NCBI RefSeq assembly: GCF_008704425.1
Contig: NZ_CP023696.1
Coordinates: 5,186,501-5,250,500 of the forward strand
Reading direction: 5' to 3'
From: Streptomyces fradiae ATCC 10745 = DSM 40063
GTDB lineage: Bacteria > Actinomycetota > Actinomycetes > Streptomycetales > Streptomycetaceae
Length of the DNA: 64,000 bases
In this document: positions 38,918 through 47,127 of the stretch, piece after piece
Position numbering within the stretch: position 1 is the first letter of the stretch
Layout: every line of letters starts with the position of its first letter
Notes under the pieces: model-generated
What the model was told of the DNA's origin: nothing
Seen by the model: only the letters and a program-made list of their open reading frames with translations
Database searches by the model: none
Translations under genes and position numbers: made by a program

Positions 38918-41371
38918 CTAGGACAGCGGCCCGGCCACCACCGCGACCGGCTTCAGCAGCGGCGTACCGGACCCGTCGCGGCGCGGGTCCAGGGCCGGCA
39001 GCTCCGCGGGCGTGCCGTTCTTCTGCGCCGCCCTGGCCGGGGCACCGCCCGCCCAGGCGAACACCAGCGCGTCCTCGCCCTTCAGGAACCGGTGGCAGCG
39101 CACGCCGCCGGTGGCCCGGCCCTTGCGCGGGTACTGGTCGAACGGCGTCAGCTTCGCCGACGTACCGGCGGTCCCGTCCAGCTGGCCGGTGGCCCCCGCC
39201 ACCGTGAACACGACCGCGTCGGACGACGGGTCCACGGCGGTGAAGGAGAGCACCGCGGCGCCCGCCGCGAGCTTGACGCCCGCCATGCCGCCCGCGGGCC
39301 GGCCCTGCGGGCGCACCTGGGACGCCTGGAAGCGCAGCAGCTGCGCGTCGGAGGTGACGAAGACCAGGTCCTCCTCGCCCGTCCGCAGCTCCGCCGCCCC
39401 GACGATCCGGTCGCCCTCCTTGAGCGTGATGACCTCCAGCTCGTCCTTGTTCGCCGGGTAGTCGGGCACCACCCGCTTCACGACGCCCTGCAGGGTGCCC
39501 AGCGCGAGGCCCGGCGACGACTCGTCCAGGGTGGTCAGGCAGACGACCGTCTCGTCCTTCTCCAGCGTCACGAACTCCGACAGCGGCGCCCCGCCCGACA
39601 GGGTCGGTGCGGACGCCGTGTCCGGCAGCTGCGGCAGGTCGATCACGGACAGCCGCAGCAGCCGCCCGGAGGACGTCACCACGCCGATCGTGCCGCGCTG
39701 CGTCGCCGCCACCGCCGACACCACCACGTCGTGCTTGGCGCGCTTGCCGCCGCTCTCCGGCAGCGGCTCGCCGCTCGCCGTACGGGCCAGCAGACCCGTC
39801 GAGGAGAGCAGGACCCGGCACGGGTCGTCCGCCACCTCCAGCGGCACCGCGGCGGCCGCGGTGCCGGCCGACTCCAGCAGCACCGTGCGACGCTCCGTGG
39901 CGAACTTCTTCGCCACCGCCGCCAGCTCGGACGAGACGAGCTTGCGCAGCTCCGCGTCCGACTCCAGGATCCTGGTCAGCGCCTCGATCTCGCCGGTCAG
40001 CCGCTCCCGCTCGTCCTCCAGCTCCAGCCGGTCGAACTTGGTGAGCCGGCGCAGCGGCGTGTCCAGGATGTACTGGGTCTGCACGTCGCTCAGCGAGAAC
40101 CGCTCGATGAGCCGCTCCCTGGCCTGCGCCGAGTTCTCACTGGAGCGGATCAGCCGGATGACCTCGTCGATGTCGACGAGCGCCACCAGCAGGCCCTCGA
40201 CCAGGTGCAGCCGGTCCCGCTTCTTGCCCCGGCGGAACTCGCTGCGCCGCCGGACCACCTCGAAGCGGTGGTCGAGGTAGACCTCCAGCAGCTCCTTGAG
40301 GCCCAGCGTGACGGGCTGGCCGTCCACCAGCGCCACGTTGTTGATGCCGAAGGACTCCTCCATCGGCGTCAGCTTGTACAGCTGCTCCAGCACCGCCTCG
40401 GGCACGAAGCCGTTCTTGATCTCGATGACCAGGCGCAGCCCGTGCTCGCGGTCCGTGAGGTCCTTGACGTCCGCGATGCCCTGCAGCTTCTTCGCGCCGA
40501 CCAGGTCCTTGATCTTGGCGATGACCTTCTCCGGGCCGACCGCGAACGGCAGCTCGGTGACGACCAGGCCCTTGCGGCGCGCCGTCACGTTCTCCACCGT
40601 CGCCGTCGCGCGGATCTTGAACGTGCCGCGGCCGGACTCGTACGCGTCCCGGATGCCGGACAGGCCGACGATCCTGCCGCCGGTCGGCAGGTCCGGGCCG
40701 GGGACGTACCGCATGAGGGTCTCGAGGTCGGCGTGCGGGTGCCGGATCAGGTGCCGCGCGGCGGCGATCACCTCGCCCAGGTTGTGCGGGGGCATGTTGG
40801 TCGCCATGCCGACCGCGATGCCGGAGGCGCCGTTGACCAGCAGGTTCGGGAAGGCGGCCGGGAGGGCGACCGGCTCGCGCTCCTGCCCGTCGTAGTTGGG
40901 CGCGAAGTCGACCGTGTCCTCGTCGATCGACTCCGTCATCAGCGAGGTCGCGTCCGCCATCCGGCACTCGGTGTACCGCATGGCGGCCGGCGGGTCGTCG
41001 TTGCCGAGCGAGCCGAAGTTGCCGTGGCCGTCGACCAGGGGCAGGCGCATCGAGAACGGCTGCGCCATGCGCACCAGCGCGTCGTAGATCGACGCGTCGC
41101 CGTGCGGGTGGAGCTTGCCCATCACCTCGCCGACGACGCGGGCGCACTTGACGAACCCGCGCTCGGGACGCAGGCCCATCTCGTTCATCTGGTAGACGAT
41201 GCGGCGGTGCACCGGCTTCATGCCGTCGCGCGCGTCGGGCAGGGCTCGGGAGTAGATCACCGAGTACGCGTACTCGAGGAAGGAGCCCTGCATCTCGTCG
41301 ACGACGTCGATGTCGAGGATCCGCTCCTCGAAGTCGTCGGGCGGCGGGGTCTTCGTGCTGCGGCGGGCCAT
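38918..41371 (-). CDS. parC: DNA topoisomerase IV subunit A (ParC; GyrA paralogue)
   Basis: 817 aa. The breakage-reunion domain has catalytic Tyr133 (AAMRYTECRM) and the quinolone-determining segment GDASIYD (91-97). Ala93 occupies the position that is Ser in E. coli GyrA and ParC. The C-terminal third is a GyrA-like beta-pinwheel without a clear GyrA-box, as expected for ParC. The ATG at 41371 is chosen where conserved sequence starts (MARRSTK), with GGAG upstream. Divergent from the M16 operon, convergent to the CobW gene. It partners with ParE. Confidence 0.95.
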   Translation of the reverse strand: MARRSTKTPPPDDFEERILDIDVVDEMQGSFLEYAYSVIYSRALPDARDGMKPVHRRIVYQMNEMGLRPERGFVKCARVVGEVMGKLHPHGDASIYDALVRMAQPFSMRLPLVDGHGNFGSLGNDDPPAAMRYTECRMADATSLMTESIDEDTVDFAPNYDGQEREPVALPAAFPNLLVNGASGIAVGMATNMPPHNLGEVIAAARHLIRHPHADLETLMRYVPGPDLPTGGRIVGLSGIRDAYESGRGTFKIRATATVENVTARRKGLVVTELPFAVGPEKVIAKIKDLVGAKKLQGIADVKDLTDREHGLRLVIEIKNGFVPEAVLEQLYKLTPMEESFGINNVALVDGQPVTLGLKELLEVYLDHRFEVVRRRSEFRRGKKRDRLHLVEGLLVALVDIDEVIRLIRSSENSAQARERLIERFSLSDVQTQYILDTPLRRLTKFDRLELEDERERLTGEIEALTRILESDAELRKLVSSELAAVAKKFATERRTVLLESAGTAAAAVPLEVADDPCRVLLSSTGLLARTASGEPLPESGGKRAKHDVVVSAVAATQRGTIGVVTSSGRLLRLSVIDLPQLPDTASAPTLSGGAPLSEFVTLEKDETVVCLTTLDESSPGLALGTLQGVVKRVVPDYPANKDELEVITLKEGDRIVGAAELRTGEEDLVFVTSDAQLLRFQASQVRPQGRPAGGMAGVKLAAGAAVLSFTAVDPSSDAVVFTVAGATGQLDGTAGTSAKLTPFDQYPRKGRATGGVRCHRFLKGEDALVFAWAGGAPARAAQKNGTPAELPALDPRRDGSGTPLLKPVAVVAGPLS

Positions 41372-41550
41372 CGCTGCTGCGGCTCCTTCACCAACAAGGT
41401 TGATCTGACGCCGACCATTGTGGACCGTCCCACTGACAGGACCGACCGCGACCCGGAAGAGGGACGTGTGGGCCTTCGGGAACTTCGCCGGGCGCCGGTG
41501 CGCTTGCATACAGTGGCAGGACTTTCCATGACGCGATCGAAGGGACGTAC

Positions 41551-42921
41551 ATGCCCATGGGTCACACGGCCACAGCCCAGGCCGGCTCCGGCGGGCTGAA
41601 AGCGACCAAGCACCGGCTGGCCAACGGCCTGCGCGTGGTGCTCTCGGAGGACCACCTGACCCCGGTCGCCGCGGTGTGCCTCTGGTACGACGTAGGCTCC
41701 CGCCACGAGGTCAAGGGCCGCACCGGCCTCGCCCACCTCTTCGAGCACCTGATGTTCCAGGGCTCCAAGCAGGTCCAGGGGAACGGCCACTTCGAGCTGG
41801 TGCAGGGCGCGGGCGGCTCGCTCAACGGCACCACCAGCTTCGAGCGCACCAACTACTTCGAGACCATGCCCGCCCACCAGCTGGAGCTCGCCCTCTGGCT
41901 GGAGGCCGACCGCATGGGCTCCCTCCTCGCCGCGCTGGACGAGGAGTCGATGGAGAACCAGCGGGACGTCGTCAAGAACGAGCGCCGCCAGCGCTACGAC
42001 AACGTGCCCTACGGCACCGCCTTCGAGCGGCTGACCGCCCTCGTCTTCCCCGACGGCCACCCCTACCACCACACGCCGATCGGCTCCATGGCGGACCTGG
42101 ACGCGGCCACGCTGGAGGACGCGCGCGCCTTCTTCCGCACCTACTACGCGCCGAACAACGCCGTCCTGTCCGTCGTCGGCGACATCGACCCGGAGCAGAC
42201 CCTCGCCTGGATCGAGAAGTACTTCGGCTCCATCCCGTCCCACGACGGCAAGCCGGCCCCGCGCGACGGGCACCTCACCGACGTCATCGGCGAGGAGCTG
42301 CGCGAGGTCGTCGAGGAGGACGTCCCGGCCCGCGCCCTGATGGCCGCCTACCGCCTCCCCGCCGACGGCACGCGCCCGTGCGACGCCGCCGACCTCGCCC
42401 TCACCATCCTCGGCGGCGGCGAGTCGTCCCGCCTGCACAACCGGCTGGTGCGGCGCGACCGCACCGCCGTCGCCGCCGGCTTCGGCCTGCTGCGGCTGGC
42501 CGGAGCGCCCTCCATGGGCTGGCTGGACGTGAAGACCTCCGCCGGGGTGGAGGTGCCCGACATCGAGGCCGCCGTCGACGAGGAGCTGGCCCGCTTCGCC
42601 GCCGAGGGCCCCACCGCCGAGGAGATGGAGCGCGCCCAGGCCCAGCTGGAGCGCGAGTGGCTGGACCGGCTCGGCACGGTCGCGGGCCGCGCCGACGAAC
42701 TGTGCCGCTTCGCCGTCCTGTTCGGCGACCCGCAGCTCGCCCTCACCGCCGTCCAGCGCGTGCTGGAGGTCACCGCCGACGAGGTGCGCGAGGTGGCCGC
42801 CCGGCATCTGCGCCCCGACAACCGCGGCGTGCTCGTCTACGAACCGACCAAGGGCGGCGCCGACGACCAGGCCGGCGGCGACCAGACCGACAGCGACGAC
42901 GAGGAGGGGGCGGACCAGTGA
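41551..42921 (+). CDS. M16 zinc peptidase, catalytic subunit
   Basis: 456 aa pitrilysin/MPP-type metallopeptidase. The inverted zinc motif HLFEH (His62, Glu65, His66) is intact, and Glu144 in VKNERRQRYD is the probable third ligand. The C-terminal lobe follows, then an acidic tail. Bacterial two-subunit M16 enzymes pair a catalytic subunit with an inactive one that supplies substrate-binding Arg and Tyr residues; the next gene is that partner. ATG at 41551, with AGGGAC upstream; ATG 41557 is an alternative. First gene of a two-gene operon, divergent from parC. Confidence 0.92.
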   Translation: MPMGHTATAQAGSGGLKATKHRLANGLRVVLSEDHLTPVAAVCLWYDVGSRHEVKGRTGLAHLFEHLMFQGSKQVQGNGHFELVQGAGGSLNGTTSFERTNYFETMPAHQLELALWLEADRMGSLLAALDEESMENQRDVVKNERRQRYDNVPYGTAFERLTALVFPDGHPYHHTPIGSMADLDAATLEDARAFFRTYYAPNNAVLSVVGDIDPEQTLAWIEKYFGSIPSHDGKPAPRDGHLTDVIGEELREVVEEDVPARALMAAYRLPADGTRPCDAADLALTILGGGESSRLHNRLVRRDRTAVAAGFGLLRLAGAPSMGWLDVKTSAGVEVPDIEAAVDEELARFAAEGPTAEEMERAQAQLEREWLDRLGTVAGRADELCRFAVLFGDPQLALTAVQRVLEVTADEVREVAARHLRPDNRGVLVYEPTKGGADDQAGGDQTDSDDEEGADQ

Positions 42922-44315
42922 GCGACGCCGCCGTGTCCCTGACCACCATGGAGTTCCACCCGCGGCCGGAGGGAGGCACGCCCCGCGTGTGGGCCTTCCC
43001 CGCCCCCGAGCGCGGCCGGCTCGGCAACGGCCTGACGGTGCTGCGCTGCCACCGTCCCGGCCAGCAGGTCGTCGCCGTCGAGATCGTCCTCGACGCCCCC
43101 CTCGACGCCGAGCCGGAGGGCCTGGACGGCGTCGCCACGATCATGGCGCGTGCCCTGTCCGAGGGCACGGACAAGCACACCGCCGAGGAGTTCGCCGCCG
43201 AGCTGGAGCGGTGCGGCGCCACCCTCGACGCGCACGCCGACCACCCCGGCGTGCGGGTCAGCCTCGAAGTGCCCGCCTCGCGGCTGCCCAAGGCGCTCGG
43301 GCTGCTCGCCGACGCGCTGCGCGCCCCGGCCTTCGCGGACGACGAGGTCGACCGCCTGGTCCGCAACCGCCTCGACGAGATCCCGCACGAGACGGCCAAC
43401 CCGGCCCGCCGCGCCGCCAAGCAGCTCGCCGCCGAGCTGTTCCCGGCCGCCTCCCGCGTCTCCCGGCCCCGCCAGGGCACGGAGGAGACCGTCGCCCGGA
43501 TCGACTCCGCCTCGGTACGGGCCTTCTACGAGGCCCACGTCCGCCCCGCCACGGCCACCGCGGTCGTGGTGGGCGACCTGACGGGCATCGACCTGGACGG
43601 CCTGCTCGCCGAGACGCTCGGCGTGTGGACCGGCGACGAGGCCCGCCCGGGCACGGCGTCGCCCATCACCGCCGACGACACCGGCCGCGTGGTGATCGTC
43701 GACCGGCCGGGCGCCGTGCAGACGCAGCTGCTGATCGGCCGCATCGGCCCGGACCGGCACGACAGCGTGTGGCCCGCGCAGGTCGTCGGCACCTACTGCC
43801 TGGGCGGCACGCTCACCTCCCGCCTGGACCGCGTCCTGCGCGAGGAGAAGGGCTACACGTACGGCGTCCGGGCCTTCGGCCAGGTCCTGCGGTCCCTGCC
43901 GGACGGGACGGGCGCGGCGATGCTCGCCATCAGCGGCTCCGTCGACACCCCCCACACCGGCCCCGCGCTGGACGACCTGTGGAAGGTGCTGCGCACCCTC
44001 GCGGCGGAGGGCCTGACCGACGCGGAGCGCGACGCCGCCGTGCACAACCTGGTGGGCGTGGCCCCGCTCCGGTACGAGACGGCGGCGTCCGTCGCCGACA
44101 CGCTCGCCGACCAGGTCGAGCAGCACCTCCCGGACGACTTCCAGGCCCGGCTGTACCAGCGCCTGGACGCCACCGGCACGGTGGAGGCGACGGCGGCCGT
44201 CGTCAACGCCTTCCCGCCGGACCGCCTCGTCACGGTCCTCGTGGGCGACGCCGCCCGCATCAAGGATCCGGTCGAGGCGCTGGGCATCGGCGAAGTGACG
44301 GTCGTCACGGGCTGA
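42918..44315 (+). CDS. M16 peptidase family, non-catalytic partner subunit
   Basis: 465 aa. Same fold as the upstream gene, but the zinc motif is absent (TIMARALSEGT at the HxxEH position). The C-terminal lobe retains REEKGYTYGVRAF, the segment with the Arg-Tyr pair that partner subunits contribute. Translation is coupled: its GTG (42918) overlaps the preceding TGA as GTGA. Inference: the two form a heterodimeric cytoplasmic peptidase for short peptides. Confidence 0.9.
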   Translation: MSDAAVSLTTMEFHPRPEGGTPRVWAFPAPERGRLGNGLTVLRCHRPGQQVVAVEIVLDAPLDAEPEGLDGVATIMARALSEGTDKHTAEEFAAELERCGATLDAHADHPGVRVSLEVPASRLPKALGLLADALRAPAFADDEVDRLVRNRLDEIPHETANPARRAAKQLAAELFPAASRVSRPRQGTEETVARIDSASVRAFYEAHVRPATATAVVVGDLTGIDLDGLLAETLGVWTGDEARPGTASPITADDTGRVVIVDRPGAVQTQLLIGRIGPDRHDSVWPAQVVGTYCLGGTLTSRLDRVLREEKGYTYGVRAFGQVLRSLPDGTGAAMLAISGSVDTPHTGPALDDLWKVLRTLAAEGLTDAERDAAVHNLVGVAPLRYETAASVADTLADQVEQHLPDDFQARLYQRLDATGTVEATAAVVNAFPPDRLVTVLVGDAARIKDPVEALGIGEVTVVTG

Positions 44316-44354
44316 TTGACGGCCCTACGGCCACCGGGCGGCGCTCCACGCACG

Positions 44355-44395
44355 AAGCGGAACCCCGACATCCTCCGGATGTCGGGGTTCCGCTT
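44355..44395 (+). terminator. Strong terminator of the M16 operon
   Basis: Perfect 19-bp stem (44355-44373 with 44377-44395) with a 3-nt loop, followed by TC; 40 bp after the stop. Confidence 0.92.
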
Positions 44396-44549
44396 TCATG
44401 TGGACGTATGTCCGTTTTGCTGAGGAGTCGTGTCGTCTGTTCTGTGGCGTGCGCTACAAAAAACCGTGTCCGTTTGGTGATTGAAAGATCAGCCGCTTAG
44501 CGTCTTATCCGCTGTCCGCCCCGCTGTACCGCCGCACCCGCGGCACCGG

Positions 44550-44700
44550 GCAGCGATCGCCGAATCCCCGTCAGGCGCGAGCCTGGGGAGCCGGGGACCC
44601 ATGTCCCCTGGGGTGAATCGGACGCCTTCGCACCGCGCGGAGGGGCCCGTAGGAGACCTTCCTGCTCCGAACCCGTCAGCTAACCCGGTAGGCGAGAGGG
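44550..44700 (+). ncRNA. c-di-AMP riboswitch (ydaO-yuaA class)
   Basis: The leader of the M23 gene carries the class hallmarks in order: GATCGCCGAAT...CAGG near the 5' side, CCTGGGGAGCCGGGGACC with a hairpin, GGGTGAATC at about 44611, then GAACCCG-CAGCTAACCCGGTAGGCG split around 44669-44694. In actinobacteria this class controls cell-wall hydrolases and turns expression off when c-di-AMP binds. The 5' and 3' limits are approximate. Confidence 0.87.
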
Positions 44701-44722
44701 AAGGAAAGGACACGTCCTCTTC

Positions 44723-45493
44723 ATGGCGTTCACCCGTTCCACCGGGAAGCACCGTGCCCCGAGCCGTATGAGCCGCAGGAGCGCCCACGCCGCCGGCGCC
44801 GCCGCTCTCGCCACCTCCGGCGTCATCGGCACCCTCACCTCCCCGGCGTTCGCCGCGGACGCCGAGCGCGCCTCCTTCGAGGACGCCGGCGTGAAGCAGG
44901 CCATCGCCGGCTACGACCTGGCCGACCAGGTCGAGGACCAGGCCGCCGCCCAGGAGCTGGCCGCCGAGGTCGCCGAACGCCAGGCCATGGCCGAGATGGC
45001 CGCCGAGCGCCAGGCCGAGGCCCGTCTGGAGGCCGCCCGCGAGGCCGAGGAGCGCGCCTCCCGCGAGGCCGAGCGCAAGCGCCTCGACTCCTTCCAGTCG
45101 CCGGTGGCGGGCTCGTACGTCTCCACGTCCTACCGGTCGGGCGGCTCGCTGTGGTCCTCCGGCAGCCACTCGGGCGTCGACTTCCACGCCCCGTACGGCT
45201 CCTCCGTCGTCTCCGTGGGCCGCGGCACCGTCGTCGAGGCCGGCTGGGGCGGCGCGTACGGCAACAACGTGGTGATCCGGATGCACGACGGCACGTACAC
45301 GCAGTACGGCCACCTCGCCTCGATCGGCGTCTCGGTCGGCCAGGAGGTCATGCCGGGCCAGCAGATCGGCGTCTCCGGCTCGACCGGCAACTCCACGGGC
45401 CCGCACCTCCACTTCGAGGCGCGCACCACCGCGGAGTACGGCTCCGACATCGACCCCGTCTCCTACCTCCGGGCGCGCGGCGTCAACGTCTGA
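44723..45493 (+). CDS. Secreted M23 peptidase (LytM domain), riboswitch-controlled
   Basis: 256 aa. A signal peptide ends at PAFAAD. A coiled coil of Ala/Glu/Arg heptads spans about 50-125. An M23 zinc endopeptidase domain follows, with His149/Asp153 in HSGVDFH and His228-x-His230 in HLHFE. Predicted to cut peptidoglycan cross-bridges outside the membrane during growth or germination. A c-di-AMP riboswitch in its leader ties it to osmotic and envelope signalling. The ATG is preceded by AAGGAAAGGA about 12 nt upstream. Confidence 0.92.
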   Translation: MAFTRSTGKHRAPSRMSRRSAHAAGAAALATSGVIGTLTSPAFAADAERASFEDAGVKQAIAGYDLADQVEDQAAAQELAAEVAERQAMAEMAAERQAEARLEAAREAEERASREAERKRLDSFQSPVAGSYVSTSYRSGGSLWSSGSHSGVDFHAPYGSSVVSVGRGTVVEAGWGGAYGNNVVIRMHDGTYTQYGHLASIGVSVGQEVMPGQQIGVSGSTGNSTGPHLHFEARTTAEYGSDIDPVSYLRARGVNV

Positions 45494-45511
45494 CCCGTCC
45501 CGTCCCGCTCC

Positions 45512-45550
45512 GCGAAGGCCCCGGCTCCCCGACCGAGCCGGGGCCTTCGC
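45512..45550 (+). terminator. M23 gene terminator
   Basis: Perfect 16-bp stem (45512-45527 with 45535-45550), 7-nt loop, 18 bp after the stop. Confidence 0.88.
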
Positions 45551-45663
45551 CGTGCCCGCGGCGCCGGCACCCCCGGCGCTCCGCGCCGGCCTCCGGGGCC
45601 GGTCGTCCGTCGCGAACCGGTCGGCCGAAAAGCATCATGAATTCCGGCCCGCTATCGGCAGAA

Positions 45664-45688
45664 ACCCGTCACTGCAATAGAGTCACGG
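45664..45688. promoter_or_regulatory. Inverted repeat in the GntR gene promoter
   Basis: CCCGTCACT (45664-45672) and AGTCACGGG (45680-45688) pair at 8 of 9 around a 7-bp centre. The embedded TAGAGT (45677-45682) could be the -10. It is a likely autoregulatory operator 93 bp before the start. Confidence 0.5.
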
Positions 45689-45780
45689 GAAACGGCGCCG
45701 GACAATTCGGCGACGCGGCGGAACAGCGCTTGCGGAACGGCGCGAGCGGGACTGTGGGCGGAGTGAATCGGAGGTTCGGT

Positions 45781-46461
45781 ATGCGCGTACCCGCGCAGTC
45801 GGTGTGCACGGCGATCCGGGCGGACATCGTCTCCGGGGTGCTGGCGCGCGGCAGCCGCCTCACCGAGGAGCACCTGGCCCGCCGCTACGGGGTCTCCCGC
45901 GTCCCGGTCCGCGAGGCGCTGCGCACCCTGGAGTCGGAGGGCTTCGTCGTCTCGCGCCGCCACGTCGGCGCCTGCGTCGCCGAGCCGACCGAGCGGGACG
46001 CCGCCGATCTGCTGGAGATGCGGGCCCTGCTGGAGCCGCTGGGAGCCGCCCGCGCCGCGCAGCGCCGTACCGAGGCCCACCTCAAGGTGCTGCGCGGCCT
46101 CGTACGGCTCGGGCAGCAGCGGGCCCGCGGAGGCGGGGGCGAGGACCTGCGGTCCCTGGGCGAGTGGTTCCACGAGACGCTCGCCCAGGCTTCCGCCAGC
46201 CCCGACCTCACCGCGCTGCTCATCCGGCTCCGTCACAAGGTGGCCTGGATGTACGCGGTGGACGCGCCGGCCCGGCCCGCCGAGGTGTGGGCCGAGCACG
46301 GCGCCATCGTCGACGCCGTCGCGCGCGGCGACGCCGAGCGCGCCAGGGCGCTCACCTCCCGCCACGTCGAGCGGTGGCGCGGCTCCCACCGGCTGCGCCG
46401 CGCCGCGGACGGTGTGAGGAATCCGCAACACGCCGTCAACACCGCGGCGCCCCGGAATTAA
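45781..46461 (+). CDS. GntR-family (FCD) transcriptional regulator
   Basis: 226 aa. Winged HTH: VCTAIRADIVSGVLARGSRLTEEHLARRYGVSRVPVREALRTLESEGFV. An FCD helical domain follows with DLLEMRALLEPL, EWFHETLAQAS and AEHGAIVDAVARGDAERA, including His positions that bind metal in FCD proteins. The ATG at 45781 follows GGAGG; a GTG at 45763 is less likely. It lies between the M23 gene and the convergent ptsH. The effector is unknown; a carboxylate is usual for the family. Confidence 0.88.
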   Translation: MRVPAQSVCTAIRADIVSGVLARGSRLTEEHLARRYGVSRVPVREALRTLESEGFVVSRRHVGACVAEPTERDAADLLEMRALLEPLGAARAAQRRTEAHLKVLRGLVRLGQQRARGGGGEDLRSLGEWFHETLAQASASPDLTALLIRLRHKVAWMYAVDAPARPAEVWAEHGAIVDAVARGDAERARALTSRHVERWRGSHRLRRAADGVRNPQHAVNTAAPRN

Positions 46462-46705
46462 CGCGGGACCCGTAGAAAAGGGCGGATCGAATTGTCGTCG
46501 CCGGCCGTTCGCTCCGGATTTCCGGCCGGCCGTGTCCACGCCTCTTTCCCGGCCGGTATCTCTTTCCCGCCCGGCGGATGGCGGAAGCCCACCGAATTCG
46601 GCCGCCGGTCGCGGGTCGCCGGAAACCCGCGCGGTGCCGCTGCTGCGCGCCCGCCCGGTGAGGGCAGCGGCCCGCCCACGGGACGGCAGGGCCCGTCTAC
46701 GCGAG

Positions 46706-46741
46706 GGAGCCGCACCCCCCGCGTACGGGTGGTGCGGCTCC
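46706..46741 (-). terminator. ptsH terminator
   Basis: Perfect 11-bp stem (46706-46716 with 46731-46741), 14-nt loop, beginning 20 bp after the ptsH stop. The rest of the 299-bp gap back to the GntR gene is AT-richer with no feature assigned. Confidence 0.8.
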
Positions 46742-46760
46742 GCGGTGCGACCCGGTGCCG

Positions 46761-47042
46761 TCAGACGGTCTCGGGAAGCTCCTCGAGTCCCTCGGCGACC
46801 AGCTTCGCCAGGCGGTCCAGCGCCGCGTCCGAGCCCTCGGCCTCGGAGGCGAGGACGATCTCCTCGCCGCCCTGCGCGCCCAGGCCGAGCACGGCGAGCA
46901 TCGACGCGGCGTTGACCGGGGTGCCGTCGGCCTTGGCGATGGTCACGGGGACGCCGGACGCGGTGGCGGCACGGACGAAGATGGAGGCGGGGCGGGCGTG
47001 CAGGCCCTCGGCCCAACCCACGTTGACGCGGCGCTCAGCCAT
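46761..47042 (-). CDS. ptsH: HPr, phosphocarrier of the sugar phosphotransferase system
   Basis: 93 aa. His15 in GLHARPAS is the phosphorylation site; NAASMLAVLGLG with Ser47 is the segment equivalent to the HPr-kinase Ser region. It takes phosphate from enzyme I and passes it to sugar-specific EIIA proteins, for example for GlcNAc uptake in Streptomyces. A DasR-type dre operator lies 24 bp upstream. Monocistronic. Confidence 0.97.
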   Translation of the reverse strand: MAERRVNVGWAEGLHARPASIFVRAATASGVPVTIAKADGTPVNAASMLAVLGLGAQGGEEIVLASEAEGSDAALDRLAKLVAEGLEELPETV

Positions 47043-47065
47043 GGTGTTGCCCTTCAGGTGCTAGC

Positions 47066-47081
47066 GGTTGTCTAGACCAGT
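47066..47081. promoter_or_regulatory. DasR-responsive element (dre) upstream of ptsH
   Basis: GGTTGTCTAGACCAGT matches the dre consensus ACTGGTCTAGACCAGT at 13 of 16, with the central GTCTAGACCAGT perfect. DasR (glucosamine-6-P sensor) is known to repress pts genes including ptsH in streptomycetes. Confidence 0.78.
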
Positions 47082-47127
47082 CTCTCATGTCCGGCGCGGT
47101 GCCGGAACGGCCCCGTACCCTTGGCCC

